A stretch of 64,000 nt of DNA from the NCBI RefSeq assembly GCF_029953285.1, contig NZ_JASAOI010000038.1:62001-126000 (forward strand), in the 5' to 3' direction. Position numbers and translations under genes: made by a program. This DNA is from Yinghuangia seranimata. GTDB lineage: Bacteria; Actinomycetota; Actinomycetes; Streptomycetales; Streptomycetaceae. The notes under the pieces were generated by a model. That model was not told the DNA's origin. It saw nothing but the letters and a program-made list of their open reading frames with translations, and did not search any database. Below are positions 17,756-26,130 of this stretch, piece after piece (within the stretch, counting starts at the first letter, position 1; every line of letters starts with the position of its first letter).

Positions 17756-18746
17756 ACGTGGCCTTGAGTCGTTCCACCGAAACGTGCGTATAGATCTGCG
17801 TGGTCGCGAGCGTAGCGTGACCGAGCAGTTCCTGAACGCTACGAAGGTCCGCGCCTCCTTCGATCAGGTGGGTCGCGGCGGTGTGCCGCAACCCGTGCGG
17901 GCCGAGATCGGGCGCGCCCGGGACCTCGGCGAGGCGCGCGTGGACGAGTGCGCGCACCGCCCGTTGGTCGAGCCTGCGCCCGCGCACGCCGAGCCACAGC
18001 GCGGCACCGCTGCGCTCCCCGCGCAGAGCCGGACGGCCCTTGTCCAGCCAGGCCTCGACGGCCCGCACCGCGGGCAGGCCGAGCGGGACCGTGCGCTCCT
18101 TTCCGCCTTTGCCGAGGACGCGTATCACGCGTCGTTCCAGGTCGAGGTCGTCGATGTCGAGGCCGACCAGTTCGCCGACCCGCACGCCCGTGGCGTACAG
18201 GACTTCGAGCAGCGCGCGATCGCGCAGCCCGACGGGCGTGTCGGAATCGGGGGCGGGCGTGGGTTCTTCGGCGGCGGTCCCGGCCGGTGCGTCACCCGTG
18301 GGGGTGGCCGGACGGTCGGGCGTGTCGCCGGACGGTCCTTCGACCAGGGCCCGCGCCTGGTCCTGGCGCAGCACCGCGGGCAGCGTGCGGTGTGCCTTCG
18401 GGGTGGCCAGCAGCGCACCCGCGTCGGCCTCGACGACGCCGTTCGCGACCAGCCAGCGGGTGAACGCCCGTGCGGCGGCGGCCCGCCGCGCCACCGTCGT
18501 CCGCGCGCTGCCGGTGCTGGTCAGCCGGGCGAGCCAACTGCGAAGGACGCCAAGGTCGATGCCGCGCGGCGAGGTCACGCCCATGCGGCGGGCATGCTCC
18601 AGCAGCGCCGCGACGTCCCCCGCGTACGCCCGCACGGAATGCGCGGACAACCCCCTTTCGGCACGAAGATGCCGGGTGAAGCGCTCAGCGGCGTCGGCCA
18701 GTTCGGCGGGCAGTGCGGCGGTGCCAGGACGGTCAGGGAGCGTCAT
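17730..18746 (-). CDS. xerC: Tyrosine recombinase XerC/XerD-like
   Basis: This 338-residue site-specific recombinase has a core-binding N-terminal domain ([23 protein letters not shown]) and a C-terminal catalytic domain. The active residues are present: Arg in [11 protein letters not shown], Lys in [11 protein letters not shown], His-x-x-Arg in [10 protein letters not shown], His in [10 protein letters not shown] and nucleophile Tyr in QIYTHV. A Pro/Thr/Asp-rich insert of about 35 residues separates the two domains. It probably resolves chromosome multimers or has a related role; a dimer resolution site is not visible. It lies between dprA and whiG on the same strand. Confidence 0.92.
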   Translation of the reverse strand: MTLPDRPGTAALPAELADAAERFTRHLRAERGLSAHSVRAYAGDVAALLEHARRMGVTSPRGIDLGVLRSWLARLTSTGSARTTVARRAAAARAFTRWLVANGVVEADAGALLATPKAHRTLPAVLRQDQARALVEGPSGDTPDRPATPTGDAPAGTAAEEPTPAPDSDTPVGLRDRALLEVLYATGVRVGELVGLDIDDLDLERRVIRVLGKGGKERTVPLGLPAVRAVEAWLDKGRPALRGERSGAALWLGVRGRRLDQRAVRALVHARLAEVPGAPDLGPHGLRHTAATHLIEGGADLRSVQELLGHATLATTQIYTHVSVERLKATYAQAHPRA

Positions 18747-18792
18747 CCCCTAACGGTGATCAGTCGGCCGCGCCCGGTCAAGCACCGCCACG

Positions 18793-20016
18793 TCACGTGG
18801 GCGCGGCCCGTGCACGCACCTGCGCGGGGCCCGCACGCCCGAGCGCGCCGGAGGCCCGGACGGCCTCGCCGTCCTCCGGCGGGAGCGGCGGGGCGGACGC
18901 GCGGCGCCAGGACCGTGCGGCACCCGCATCGGACTCCGGTTCGACGAGGCCCAGTTCGCGGAGCGCCGCGAGATGCGCCGCCACCGGGCCCGGACCGACG
19001 CCTGCGGCCCGCGCGATGTGCGGCTCGCTGGCGGACCGCCCCGGCGGCACCGCCTCCAGCACCCGCATCGCCTCGGCGTCGAGCCGGTCCCACAACCGCG
19101 CCGGGCCGACGGGCGGCGGCGCGAGGTCGACACCGATGCGGCCCACGCACTCGACCACCTCCGCGGCGCCGGTGACCAGCACCGTCTCCTCGTCGCGCAG
19201 CAGTTGGTGCACGCCGGCCGACTGCGGCGCGGTCACCGGGCCCGGAACACCTATCACCACCCGGCCCAGGCGCTGGGCGCGCCGCGCGGTGACCAGGGCG
19301 CCGCTGCGGACGGCCGCCTCCACCACGACCGTGCCGCGGGTCAACGCGGCGATGACGCGGTTGCGTTCGACGAACCGCACCCGGCTCGGCGGACACCCCG
19401 GCGGTAGTTCGCTGACCACCGTGCCGACCTCCGCGATCCGGGCCAGCAACCGGTCATGGCCGCGCGGATAGGCGACGTCGATCCCGCAGGCGAGCACCGC
19501 GACGGTCGGACCGCCGCCGGCCAACGCCCCGCGGTGCGCGGCCCCGTCAATGCCGTACGCCCCGCCGGACACCACCGTCCAGCGCGCCTCCGCGAGCCCG
19601 ACCGCCAGCTCCCCGGTGACGTAGTCGCCGTAGTCGGTACTGGCGCGCGACCCGACGACCGCGACGGACTCCAACGCCGCCAACCGCGCGGGCCGCGGCC
19701 CGCGCTCCCACAGCCCGATCGGCCGCGCGTCCCCCAAATCGTCGAGCTGCGTGGGCCAGTGCCGGTCGCCGGGAACGACGAACCGCCCACCGAGCCGAGC
19801 AACGGTCGCCAGATCATCCGCCGCCGCGGGCCCACCCAACCGCACCCGGTACCCAGCGGGATCCCGCCGCCGGAACTCCGTCGGCAACGGCCCGTCTGAC
19901 TGCAACACCCGCAACACCTCCTGCGGCCCATGCACCCGCACGGCAGCCCCGAGCGCCGTGTCGCCGGGCTCCCCCAACCGCACGAGCGCAGCCCGCGCGA
20001 CGTGTTCGTCATCCAT
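18793..20016 (-). CDS. dprA: DNA-processing protein DprA
   Basis: This 407-residue protein has the Rossmann-like DprA core: VAVVGSRASTDYGDYVTGELA, then WTVVSGGAYGIDGAAHRGAL and LACGIDVAYPRGHDRLLARI. In naturally competent bacteria DprA loads RecA on incoming single-stranded DNA; its function in actinomycetes is less clear. The C-terminal region forms a winged-helix-like domain (LWDRLDAEAMRVLEAVPPGR and onward). The ATG at 20016 is chosen because GGAGGAG lies just before it; an upstream frame to 20103 has no support. It belongs to the comM-dprA-xerC-whiG minus-strand run. Confidence 0.93.
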   Translation of the reverse strand: MDDEHVARAALVRLGEPGDTALGAAVRVHGPQEVLRVLQSDGPLPTEFRRRDPAGYRVRLGGPAAADDLATVARLGGRFVVPGDRHWPTQLDDLGDARPIGLWERGPRPARLAALESVAVVGSRASTDYGDYVTGELAVGLAEARWTVVSGGAYGIDGAAHRGALAGGGPTVAVLACGIDVAYPRGHDRLLARIAEVGTVVSELPPGCPPSRVRFVERNRVIAALTRGTVVVEAAVRSGALVTARRAQRLGRVVIGVPGPVTAPQSAGVHQLLRDEETVLVTGAAEVVECVGRIGVDLAPPPVGPARLWDRLDAEAMRVLEAVPPGRSASEPHIARAAGVGPGPVAAHLAALRELGLVEPESDAGAARSWRRASAPPLPPEDGEAVRASGALGRAGPAQVRARAAPT

Positions 20017-20200
20017 GACGGCTCCTCCAACAAAGGTCGAGAACAATCCCGCCGAGCCCCCCAACGGTGAACTGGCGGGCGAGCGGGGCGGACCGACAGC
20101 CAAACGGCCCGACGAGCGGACGGGCCGACGGGCGAGCGGACGGACAGCCGGATAGAGGCACGAGCAAGCGGCCTAGCCCGCACATCGGTCCGGCGAACGA

Positions 20201-20329
20201 TCAGTCCTGCAAACGGACGACGCGTGCCGCGCGAGCCGATGCCGCGACCGCCGCACGGCGGCGCACCCGTTCCTCGTCGCACGCGGATGGGGGCGGGTGC
20301 ACGGCACGGGTCTCGCGGTGCGGCCTCAT
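20201..20329 (-). CDS. Possible small basic protein coupled to comM
   Basis: A 42-residue ORF (MRPHRETRAV at the start) begins at an ATG that overlaps the comM stop codon in the ATGA arrangement (20326-20329). That overlap is the main reason to list it. The product is very basic and Ala/Arg-rich, with no recognisable domain. It is followed by about 180 bp of non-coding DNA before dprA. It may be real through translational coupling, or may be a chance frame in GC-rich DNA. Confidence 0.35.
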   Translation of the reverse strand: MRPHRETRAVHPPPSACDEERVRRRAAVAASARAARVVRLQD

Positions 20330-22032
20330 GGCAGTTCCTCGTCGTCGTACTCGTAGCGGTCGCGGCGTTCTCGGTCGGTGTCGAGGGTGGCCAGTTGGGC
20401 CAGGGCGGTTTCGGTGGCGTCCGGGACGTGCTTGCGGGAGAGGCCGATGGTGGTGTCGGCGCCTCGGCGGACGCCGGTGCGGAATTCGAGGGCGGCGTCG
20501 ACGTCGGCGAGGGCTGGGCGGTCGTGGCCGCGGAGGTCGGCGATGGTCCAGGCGACGCGGAGGACGCGGTCGAGGCCTCGGGCGGTGAGGATGCCGCGTT
20601 CGAGGTCGCGGGCGGCCGAGGCGAGGGCGTCCGGGTCGGTGGACCAGCGGGTGCGGAGTTCGCGGCCGGGGACTTCGGCGTTCATCGTCCACGGGGTGTC
20701 GGCGTAGCGGGCGTGGGCGCGGGCGCGGGCCTCGTGGACGCGGGCGGCGACCACATCGGTGGACTCGCCGGTGCCGGCGGGTTCCAGGAGTTCGGCGCGG
20801 GAGACCGGGTCGACGGTGACGCGGACGTCGATCCGGTCCAGGAGCGGGCCGGAGAGCCGGGCCAGGTACTTCGCGCGCATGACGGGTGAGCACGTGCAGT
20901 CCATGCCCTTGCCGGCGAACCGCCCGCACGGGCACGGGTTGGCCGCCAGCACGAGGAGGAACCGCGCCGGGAAGCGCAGCGTGCCCGCGCTGCGGGCGAC
21001 GGTCACCGTGCCGCCCTCCAGCGGCTGCCGCAGCGCGTCCAGCGCGCGGGTGCTGAACTCCGGAGCCTCGTCCAGAAAGAGCACGCCGTGGTGGGCCAGG
21101 GAGACGGCTCCCGGGCGGGGCAGGCCGTTGCCGCCGCCGACGAGGCTCGGCATGGTCGCGGAGTGGTGGGGCGCGCAGAACGGGGGTGCGGTGACCAGCG
21201 GCTGGTCGGGCGGCAGGGTGCCGGCCACCGAGTGGACGGCGCTGACCTCCAGGGCGGCTGCGGGCTCCAGGGGTGGGAGGAGGCCCGGGAGGCGCTCGGC
21301 GAGCATGGTCTTGCCTGCGCCGGGTGGGCCGAGGAGGTACAAGTGGTGGCCGCCGGCCGCGCACACCTCGAGGGCGCGCCGGGCGCGGGCCTGGCCGGCG
21401 ATCTCGGCGAGGTCGGGCCCAGCTGCGCCGGGGACGCCGGGGCCGCTGACCAGCATCGGCCCGACGGTCTCGGGGTCGGGGCCGTAGGCCTCGTCGCCGC
21501 CCGGCTCGTCGGGCTCCGGGAGGCCGCGGAGCACGGCGAACAGGTGCCGCAGCGAGCGGACGCCCAGCACCGTGATGTCCGGCACCAGGCGGGCCTCGAC
21601 GGCGACCGACTCCGGCACCACGACCCGGCGGCAGCCCGCCGCGGCGGCGGCCATCACGGACGGCAGGATGCCCCGCACGGGGCGCACCCGGCCGTCGAGC
21701 CCGACCTCGCCGACCATGATCAGTTCGGCCAGGCGCTCGGGGTCGAGCGCGCCGTTGGCCGCGACGACCGCGCACGCGACGGCGAGGTCGAAGCCGCTGC
21801 CGCTCTTGGGCACGGTGGCCGGCGACAGCCCGACGGTGATGCGCCGGGGCGGCCACTCCTCGCCGCTGTTGACCAGGGCGGCGCGGACCCGGTCGCGCGA
21901 CTCGCTGACCGACCTGTCCGGCAGGCCGACCAGGTTGAACACCGCCAGGCCGGGCTCGATGTCGGCCTGGACCTCGATCACCACGCCGTCGACGCCGAGC
22001 AGGGTGACCGAGCGGGTGCGGGCGAACGCCAT
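20326..22032 (-). CDS. comM: ComM/YifB family AAA+ ATPase (Mg-chelatase-like)
   Basis: This 568-residue protein has an N-terminal ChlI-like domain (residues ~20-130, with AFARTRSVTLLGVDG and GVVIEVQADIEPGL), then the AAA+ core. The P-loop GPPGAGKT is at ~235-242. A Walker B segment LFLDEAPEF and an arginine-rich C-terminal domain follow. In Vibrio, ComM is a hexameric helicase that extends heteroduplexes in natural transformation; the actinomycete role is not known. A CDGRFAGKGMDC-like cysteine cluster, CPCGRFAGKGMDCTC, sits within the ATPase domain. It lies 1 bp after yraN and couples to the downstream 42-residue ORF. Confidence 0.94.
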   Translation of the reverse strand: MAFARTRSVTLLGVDGVVIEVQADIEPGLAVFNLVGLPDRSVSESRDRVRAALVNSGEEWPPRRITVGLSPATVPKSGSGFDLAVACAVVAANGALDPERLAELIMVGEVGLDGRVRPVRGILPSVMAAAAAGCRRVVVPESVAVEARLVPDITVLGVRSLRHLFAVLRGLPEPDEPGGDEAYGPDPETVGPMLVSGPGVPGAAGPDLAEIAGQARARRALEVCAAGGHHLYLLGPPGAGKTMLAERLPGLLPPLEPAAALEVSAVHSVAGTLPPDQPLVTAPPFCAPHHSATMPSLVGGGNGLPRPGAVSLAHHGVLFLDEAPEFSTRALDALRQPLEGGTVTVARSAGTLRFPARFLLVLAANPCPCGRFAGKGMDCTCSPVMRAKYLARLSGPLLDRIDVRVTVDPVSRAELLEPAGTGESTDVVAARVHEARARAHARYADTPWTMNAEVPGRELRTRWSTDPDALASAARDLERGILTARGLDRVLRVAWTIADLRGHDRPALADVDAALEFRTGVRRGADTTIGLSRKHVPDATETALAQLATLDTDRERRDRYEYDDEELP

Positions 22033-22033
22033 G

Positions 22034-22459
22034 TCAGCACGCCCCCTTCACGTGCTCGACCCGGGCAGCCCCGCGCGGGGCCCGCACCACCGCGATCAGG
22101 TCGACGCGCACCTCGCAGCCCGGCCGCACGAGGGCCGGGTGGGCGGCGATCCAGCGCTGGGCGAGGGCACGCAGCCGGGCGGCCTTCTCCACCCCGATCG
22201 CGGCGCACGGGTGCTCGAAGCCCGGCGCCGAGCGGGTCTTGACCTCGCATACGGCCAGCACCGTGCCGTCGAGCGCCACGAGGTCGAGCTCACCGGCGGC
22301 GCACCGCCAGTTGCGGTCGAGGACCACCATCCCGGCCTCGACCAGCCTGCGCTCGGCGACCCGCTCGCCGTAGCGCCCCAGGGCGGCGTTCCGCGCCGCG
22401 GAGCCGCGTGTGGGGGTTCCGGCCCCATTCCGTCCGTCGCCGTCCCCGTTCCCGGACAT
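22034..22459 (-). CDS. YraN family (UPF0102) nuclease-like protein
   Basis: This 141-residue protein has the YraN fold related to archaeal Holliday-junction resolvases. Restriction-endonuclease-like elements are visible: GRYGERVAERRLVEAG, then the E-x(n)-D-x-V core in AGELDLVALDGTVLAVCEVKTR, where E, D, E and K form the expected active-site set. The biological role is not established. The first ~20 residues are Gly-rich and probably disordered. It heads a comM-dprA-xerC-whiG run and its stop is 1 bp from the comM start. The ATG at 22459 is the only start compatible with the core. Confidence 0.9.
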   Translation of the reverse strand: MSGNGDGDGRNGAGTPTRGSAARNAALGRYGERVAERRLVEAGMVVLDRNWRCAAGELDLVALDGTVLAVCEVKTRSAPGFEHPCAAIGVEKAARLRALAQRWIAAHPALVRPGCEVRVDLIAVVRAPRGAARVEHVKGAC

Positions 22460-22520
22460 TCGACCACCTCCGCCCCCGACAATGCGGGGCGGAGGCGCCG
22501 GGGCGCAGATTCAAGATCAA

Positions 22521-22552
22521 CAACCTGTGGACGGCCACAACCTGTGGACGGC
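22521..22552. repeat. 17-bp direct repeat with DnaA-box-like cores
   Basis: Two copies of AACCTGTGGACGGC (22522-22535 and 22539-22552) are spaced at a period of 17 bp. Each holds TGTGGACGG, which agrees at 7 of 9 positions with the reverse of the DnaA box TTGTCCACA. They lie in the gap upstream of yraN. This may be chance or a weak binding site. Confidence 0.5.
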
Positions 22553-22611
22553 GGTTCACCCGCTCGGCGCAGCCGCCACCGCCCCCGCCGCGGCGCACAC
22601 GCCGGAAACGG

Positions 22612-22649
22612 CCGACCGCGGCGTCCGCATCAGCGGGCGCCGCGGTCGG
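22612..22649 (-). terminator. Hairpin downstream of the DUF2469 gene
   Basis: A 17-bp stem with one G-T wobble (22612-22628 with 22633-22649) and a 4-nt loop lies 35 nt after the DUF2469 stop. It separates that gene from yraN. No T-run follows, as is usual in high-GC actinomycetes. Confidence 0.65.
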
Positions 22650-22684
22650 ATACAGCCGTTCGCGCTGGTTCGCGCTCGTTCTCG

Positions 22685-23011
22685 CTACGTCCCGAAGCCG
22701 TCGTTACCGGACGGCATCTCCAGGTCGCTCTTGGTCAGCTCCTCCACGTTGACGTCCTTGAACGTCAATACGCGGACATTCTTGACAAACCGGGCGGGAC
22801 GATACATGTCCCAGACCCACGCGTCCGCCATGGCGAGCTCGAAGAACACCTCGCCGTCGGCCGAGCGCACATGCAGCTCGTACTGGTTCGTGAGATAGAA
22901 GCGCCGCTCCGTCTCGATGACGTACTTGAAGAGGCCGACGACATCGCGGTACTCGCGGTAGAGCTGAAGCTCCATCTCGGTCTCGTACTTTTCGAGATCC
23001 TCCGCACTCAT
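22685..23011 (-). CDS. DUF2469 family protein
   Basis: This 108-residue acidic protein begins MSAEDLEKYETEMELQLYRE and ends in LEMPSGNDGFGT. The whole length is almost invariant among actinobacteria as I remember the DUF2469 family, which has no known role. It has no signal peptide or membrane segment; the central part is aromatic-rich (FKYVIETERRFYLTNQYELHV). The ATG at 23011 follows an in-frame upstream extension that is not conserved. In many actinobacteria it lies next to rnhB, which is not here. Confidence 0.9.
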   Translation of the reverse strand: MSAEDLEKYETEMELQLYREYRDVVGLFKYVIETERRFYLTNQYELHVRSADGEVFFELAMADAWVWDMYRPARFVKNVRVLTFKDVNVEELTKSDLEMPSGNDGFGT

Positions 23012-23100
23012 GCGCGCCCCTCGCTCCTGCGCTTCGCTGTCGTTTCCCATTGTGTACCGGCGTGCTCCCCCGCACGGCACCACCGGCCGAGCCCGACGAC

Positions 23101-23706
23101 TCAGTTCCACCACTCGAACGGCTCGTCCACCAGTTCGCCCGCCAGAAACACGGGCAGCAGCTCCGGCAGCCGGCCCGGATAGAAGTTCATCGAGCTCGCG
23201 ACGATCTCCTCCAGGGTCCACCACCGAGCCCCGTCGTACTCGTCGACCTCCTCCTGCGTCCACCCGCTCGTGTTGAGGGCGGGCGCCTCGGCGTCGATCC
23301 GCGCCGCGACCACGTACTCGTGCTGCACCCGCCGGTACTCCCCGCGGGTCCACGTCGAGCTGCGCCGCCACAAGGGCGGCCCGACGTCGGCCGGGTCCAG
23401 GGTCAGCCCGGTCTCCTCGGCGATCTCGCGGACCGCCGCGTCGACATACGTCTCGCCCGGGTCGAGCCCGCCGCCCGGCAGGTCCCACCACTCCGACGGT
23501 GTGCTCGAGGACACGTTGTTGTGGAACAGCAGGATCCGGTCCGACGCGTCCCGCAGGACCACCCGTACGGCCTTCCTGACCAGGTCCACGCGCAGGTCGG
23601 CCGGATAGTCCGGCACCGGGTGCGGCAGCGGCTCCGGCCACGGGCTCGCGGGCGCCCCGGGGACGGCGGATCCCGCGGACGGCGGGACGGCGGCGTTCGA
23701 TGTCAT
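23101..23706 (-). CDS. NUDIX hydrolase
   Basis: This 201-residue protein has a complete NUDIX box at about residues 88-110, where GGGLDPGETYVDAAVREIAE is followed by ETGLTL, giving the metal-binding REIAEE core. NUDIX enzymes hydrolyse nucleoside diphosphates linked to another group; the substrate cannot be told. The first ~40 residues are Pro/Ala-rich. The ATG at 23706 is chosen over an upstream in-frame start at 23781, which would overlap the inverted repeat. It is followed by DUF2469 after an 89-bp gap and is preceded by a signal peptidase run. Confidence 0.9.
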   Translation of the reverse strand: MTSNAAVPPSAGSAVPGAPASPWPEPLPHPVPDYPADLRVDLVRKAVRVVLRDASDRILLFHNNVSSSTPSEWWDLPGGGLDPGETYVDAAVREIAEETGLTLDPADVGPPLWRRSSTWTRGEYRRVQHEYVVAARIDAEAPALNTSGWTQEEVDEYDGARWWTLEEIVASSMNFYPGRLPELLPVFLAGELVDEPFEWWN

Positions 23707-23735
23707 CTGCCGATTGTGCCCGCCGCGCGCGACGA

Positions 23736-23771
23736 AGGCCGGAATTCGCACACCCGTGCGAATTCCGGCCT
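23736..23771. terminator. 16-bp perfect hairpin after the signal peptidase run
   Basis: A perfect 16-bp stem (23736-23751 with 23756-23771) with an ACCC loop lies between the last signal peptidase stop and the NUDIX start. It contains a GAATTC core. On the minus strand it should end the signal peptidase transcript. Confidence 0.75.
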
Positions 23772-23800
23772 CCGCGGTCACCTCACCCGACGCCCCCGTG

Positions 23801-24880
23801 TCACACGGGAGGCGCCCCCGTCGTCGCGTCCCCGCGCCGCGGGTCCAACAGCCGCCTGCGCCACAGCACCAGCGGCACGGCGCCCGCCATACCGAGTGCC
23901 ATCGGCGCCATCGACAAACCCTTCTGGTCGAACGTGTCCGGCACGCCCAGCCAGTGGATCCGGTCCAGCGGCCAGATCACCGTGAACGCGCGCCCGATCA
24001 CCTGGTCCTGGTCGACGGTGCCGTCGAACGGCTCGCCGAGCTTCTGGTGCGCACGCGAGTCACGCGAGTTGCTGCGGTTGTCACCCATCACCCACAGGCG
24101 CCCCGGCGGCACCTTCACCATGAACGGCTCGTCCGACGGCGCGACGCCGGGCTTGAGGTAGGGCTCGTCCAGCGGCACGTTGTTGACCGTGATCCGACCC
24201 TGCTGGTCGCAGCACACCACCGTGTCGCCGCCGACCCCGATCACCCGCTTGATCAGGTCCTTCTCGTCCGCCGACGGCATCAGCCCGACGAACGACAGCG
24301 CCTTCTGCATGCCGCGCACGAAGCCGTTGCTCGACTCCTCCGGCGCGCCCTCCAGCCAGCCGCCCGGGTCGTGGAAGACGACGACCTCGCCGCGCTCGGG
24401 CTCGGAGCCGAACCACGGCGTCAGCTTGTCGACGAGCACGCGGTCGCCGACCTTGATGGTGTCCTCCATCGACTCCGACGGAATCGAGAACGCCTGGACG
24501 AGGAACGTCTTGATGATCAGCGCAAGCACCAGCGCGATGCCGAGGAGGAGCGGCAGCTCCTTCCAGAACGACCCCTTCTTGGCGGGCCGCTGCGTGCGGT
24601 CGCCGCCGGAGCCGTCGGCCTCGTCAGCGTCGTCGCCCGCACCGCCCGCGGCGGGGCCTGCGCCCGGAGCCGTGCCGGAGTCCGCGTCAGGAGCGTTCCC
24701 GGGGTGCGGTACGGACGGCCCGCCGGCCCCCTCCTGGGGCCCGGCACTTCCGGCGGCCGACGCGCCACCGCCCGACGCGGCCGCGGGGCCCGGCTCGGGC
24801 AGCTCCTGCGGCTGCTCGGGCCGACGGCCCTGCTCGTCGTCTCCACCTGCGGACCGTGCTCCGACCACGACTTCCCCCAC
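23801..24880 (-). CDS. Type I signal peptidase (third of three)
   Basis: From the GTG at 24880, preceded by GAGGAGG, this is a 359-residue membrane protease that removes signal peptides from exported proteins. An N-terminal Gly/Ala/Pro-rich cytosolic region of ~110 residues leads to a transmembrane segment (LPLLLGIALVLALIIKTFLV). The catalytic Ser/Lys dyad lies in PSESM and KRVIGVGGD, and MGDNRSNSRDS is the conserved box. PSESM replaces the usual PSGSM. A second hydrophobic segment near the end suggests an extra C-terminal anchor. It follows two paralogues on the same strand. Confidence 0.9.
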   Translation of the reverse strand: MGEVVVGARSAGGDDEQGRRPEQPQELPEPGPAAASGGGASAAGSAGPQEGAGGPSVPHPGNAPDADSGTAPGAGPAAGGAGDDADEADGSGGDRTQRPAKKGSFWKELPLLLGIALVLALIIKTFLVQAFSIPSESMEDTIKVGDRVLVDKLTPWFGSEPERGEVVVFHDPGGWLEGAPEESSNGFVRGMQKALSFVGLMPSADEKDLIKRVIGVGGDTVVCCDQQGRITVNNVPLDEPYLKPGVAPSDEPFMVKVPPGRLWVMGDNRSNSRDSRAHQKLGEPFDGTVDQDQVIGRAFTVIWPLDRIHWLGVPDTFDQKGLSMAPMALGMAGAVPLVLWRRRLLDPRRGDATTGAPPV

Positions 24881-24990
24881 GGCGCCTCCTCGTACCTGTG
24901 ACCACGGCATCCGGCACTCCGGCGCGCTGTCATCCGTCCATCGTCATGCGTTGACTGTCGGCACGCACGGTGACTCGCCGCGCGATCGCG

Positions 24991-26130
24991 TCACGTGCCG
25001 GGGCGGCGCGCCTGGAACTCCCGGTCCCGCGGGCGCGAGCGTACACGCCGCCGGACGAGGATCACCGGAACGGCACCCGCCAACCCCATAACGACCGGAT
25101 CGGGCGGGAGAACCGCAATCGCAGTGCCAGGATTGGTAAATTTCCCGGCACCCTCGAACGTGCTGGGCACCGGCAGGCCCCGCCAGCGGCTGATCGGCCA
25201 CGCCACGGTGAACGCCCGCCCGACGACGTCGTCCTCCGAGATCGTGCCCTGCCCCGGCCGGTCCTGGTGCGCCCGCGAGTCGGACGAGTCGCCGCGGTGG
25301 TCGCCCATCACCCACAGTCGCCCCGGCGGCACCTTGACCGAGAACTGCTGGTTCGACGGCGCGTCACCCGGATAGATGTACGGCTCGTCGAGCGGCACCC
25401 CGTTGACGGTGATCCGGCCGGACGCGTCGCAGCACGCCACCGTGTCGCCGCCGACCCCGATGACCCGCTTGATGAGGTCCTGCTCGTCGTCGGACGGCAG
25501 CAGCCCCACGAACACCATCGCCTGCTTGAGCTGCTTGACCCCCGGCGGCGGGTCGGTCTTCTGCTTGTGCCCGAGCCACCCGCCCGGGTCGCGGAACACG
25601 ACGACCTCGCCGCGCTCCGGCTTGGACCCGAACCAGGGCGTGAACTTGTCGACCAGCACGCGGTCGCCGATCCCGATGGTCTCCTGCATCGAACCCGAGG
25701 GGATGAAGAACGCCTGGACGAAGAACGTCTTGATGACGAGCGCGAGCACGACCGCCACCACGACCAGCATCGGGATCTCGCGCAGCAGCGACACCGGCTT
25801 GTCCTTGCGCCGCCAGCCGCGCTTGGTGCCGGTCCGCCCGCGCGCCGCCGCACGCCCGCCCGACTCCGGGGCCGACGCGTCCGACCCGTCCGCGGCGTCG
25901 CCGACGGGCTTGGCGTCCGGGTCGACGGCGCGAAGCTGCGCGGTGGCGTCCATGTCGACGGGATCGGCCGAGCCTGGCCGCGCGGCCGGGTCGACCGGGC
26001 CCATGGGTCCGACCGCACCGCCGTCGGCGTCGTTCCCGACGGACGCGGGTGTGTCCGGGGCCACGGGCGTCGTCGGCCGCGCGCGTCCCCCGGGGATCCT
26101 CGACTCGCGCGGCTTGCCGCGCTTACCCAC
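24991..26130 (-). CDS. Type I signal peptidase (second of three)
   Basis: This 379-residue protein has a ~115-residue low-complexity cytosolic head and a transmembrane segment (IPMLVVVAVVLALVIKTFFV). The dyad is in PSGSM and KRVIGVGGD, and the conserved box is MGDHRGDSSDS. A further hydrophobic segment (PVVMGLAGAVPVILV) near the C-terminus is followed by Arg-rich residues, indicating two anchors. Its start overlaps the end of the upstream paralogue by 8 bp, so translation is probably coupled. It differs from its neighbours in the head region, so a different substrate set or regulation is possible. Confidence 0.92.
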   Translation of the reverse strand: MGKRGKPRESRIPGGRARPTTPVAPDTPASVGNDADGGAVGPMGPVDPAARPGSADPVDMDATAQLRAVDPDAKPVGDAADGSDASAPESGGRAAARGRTGTKRGWRRKDKPVSLLREIPMLVVVAVVLALVIKTFFVQAFFIPSGSMQETIGIGDRVLVDKFTPWFGSKPERGEVVVFRDPGGWLGHKQKTDPPPGVKQLKQAMVFVGLLPSDDEQDLIKRVIGVGGDTVACCDASGRITVNGVPLDEPYIYPGDAPSNQQFSVKVPPGRLWVMGDHRGDSSDSRAHQDRPGQGTISEDDVVGRAFTVAWPISRWRGLPVPSTFEGAGKFTNPGTAIAVLPPDPVVMGLAGAVPVILVRRRVRSRPRDREFQARRPGT

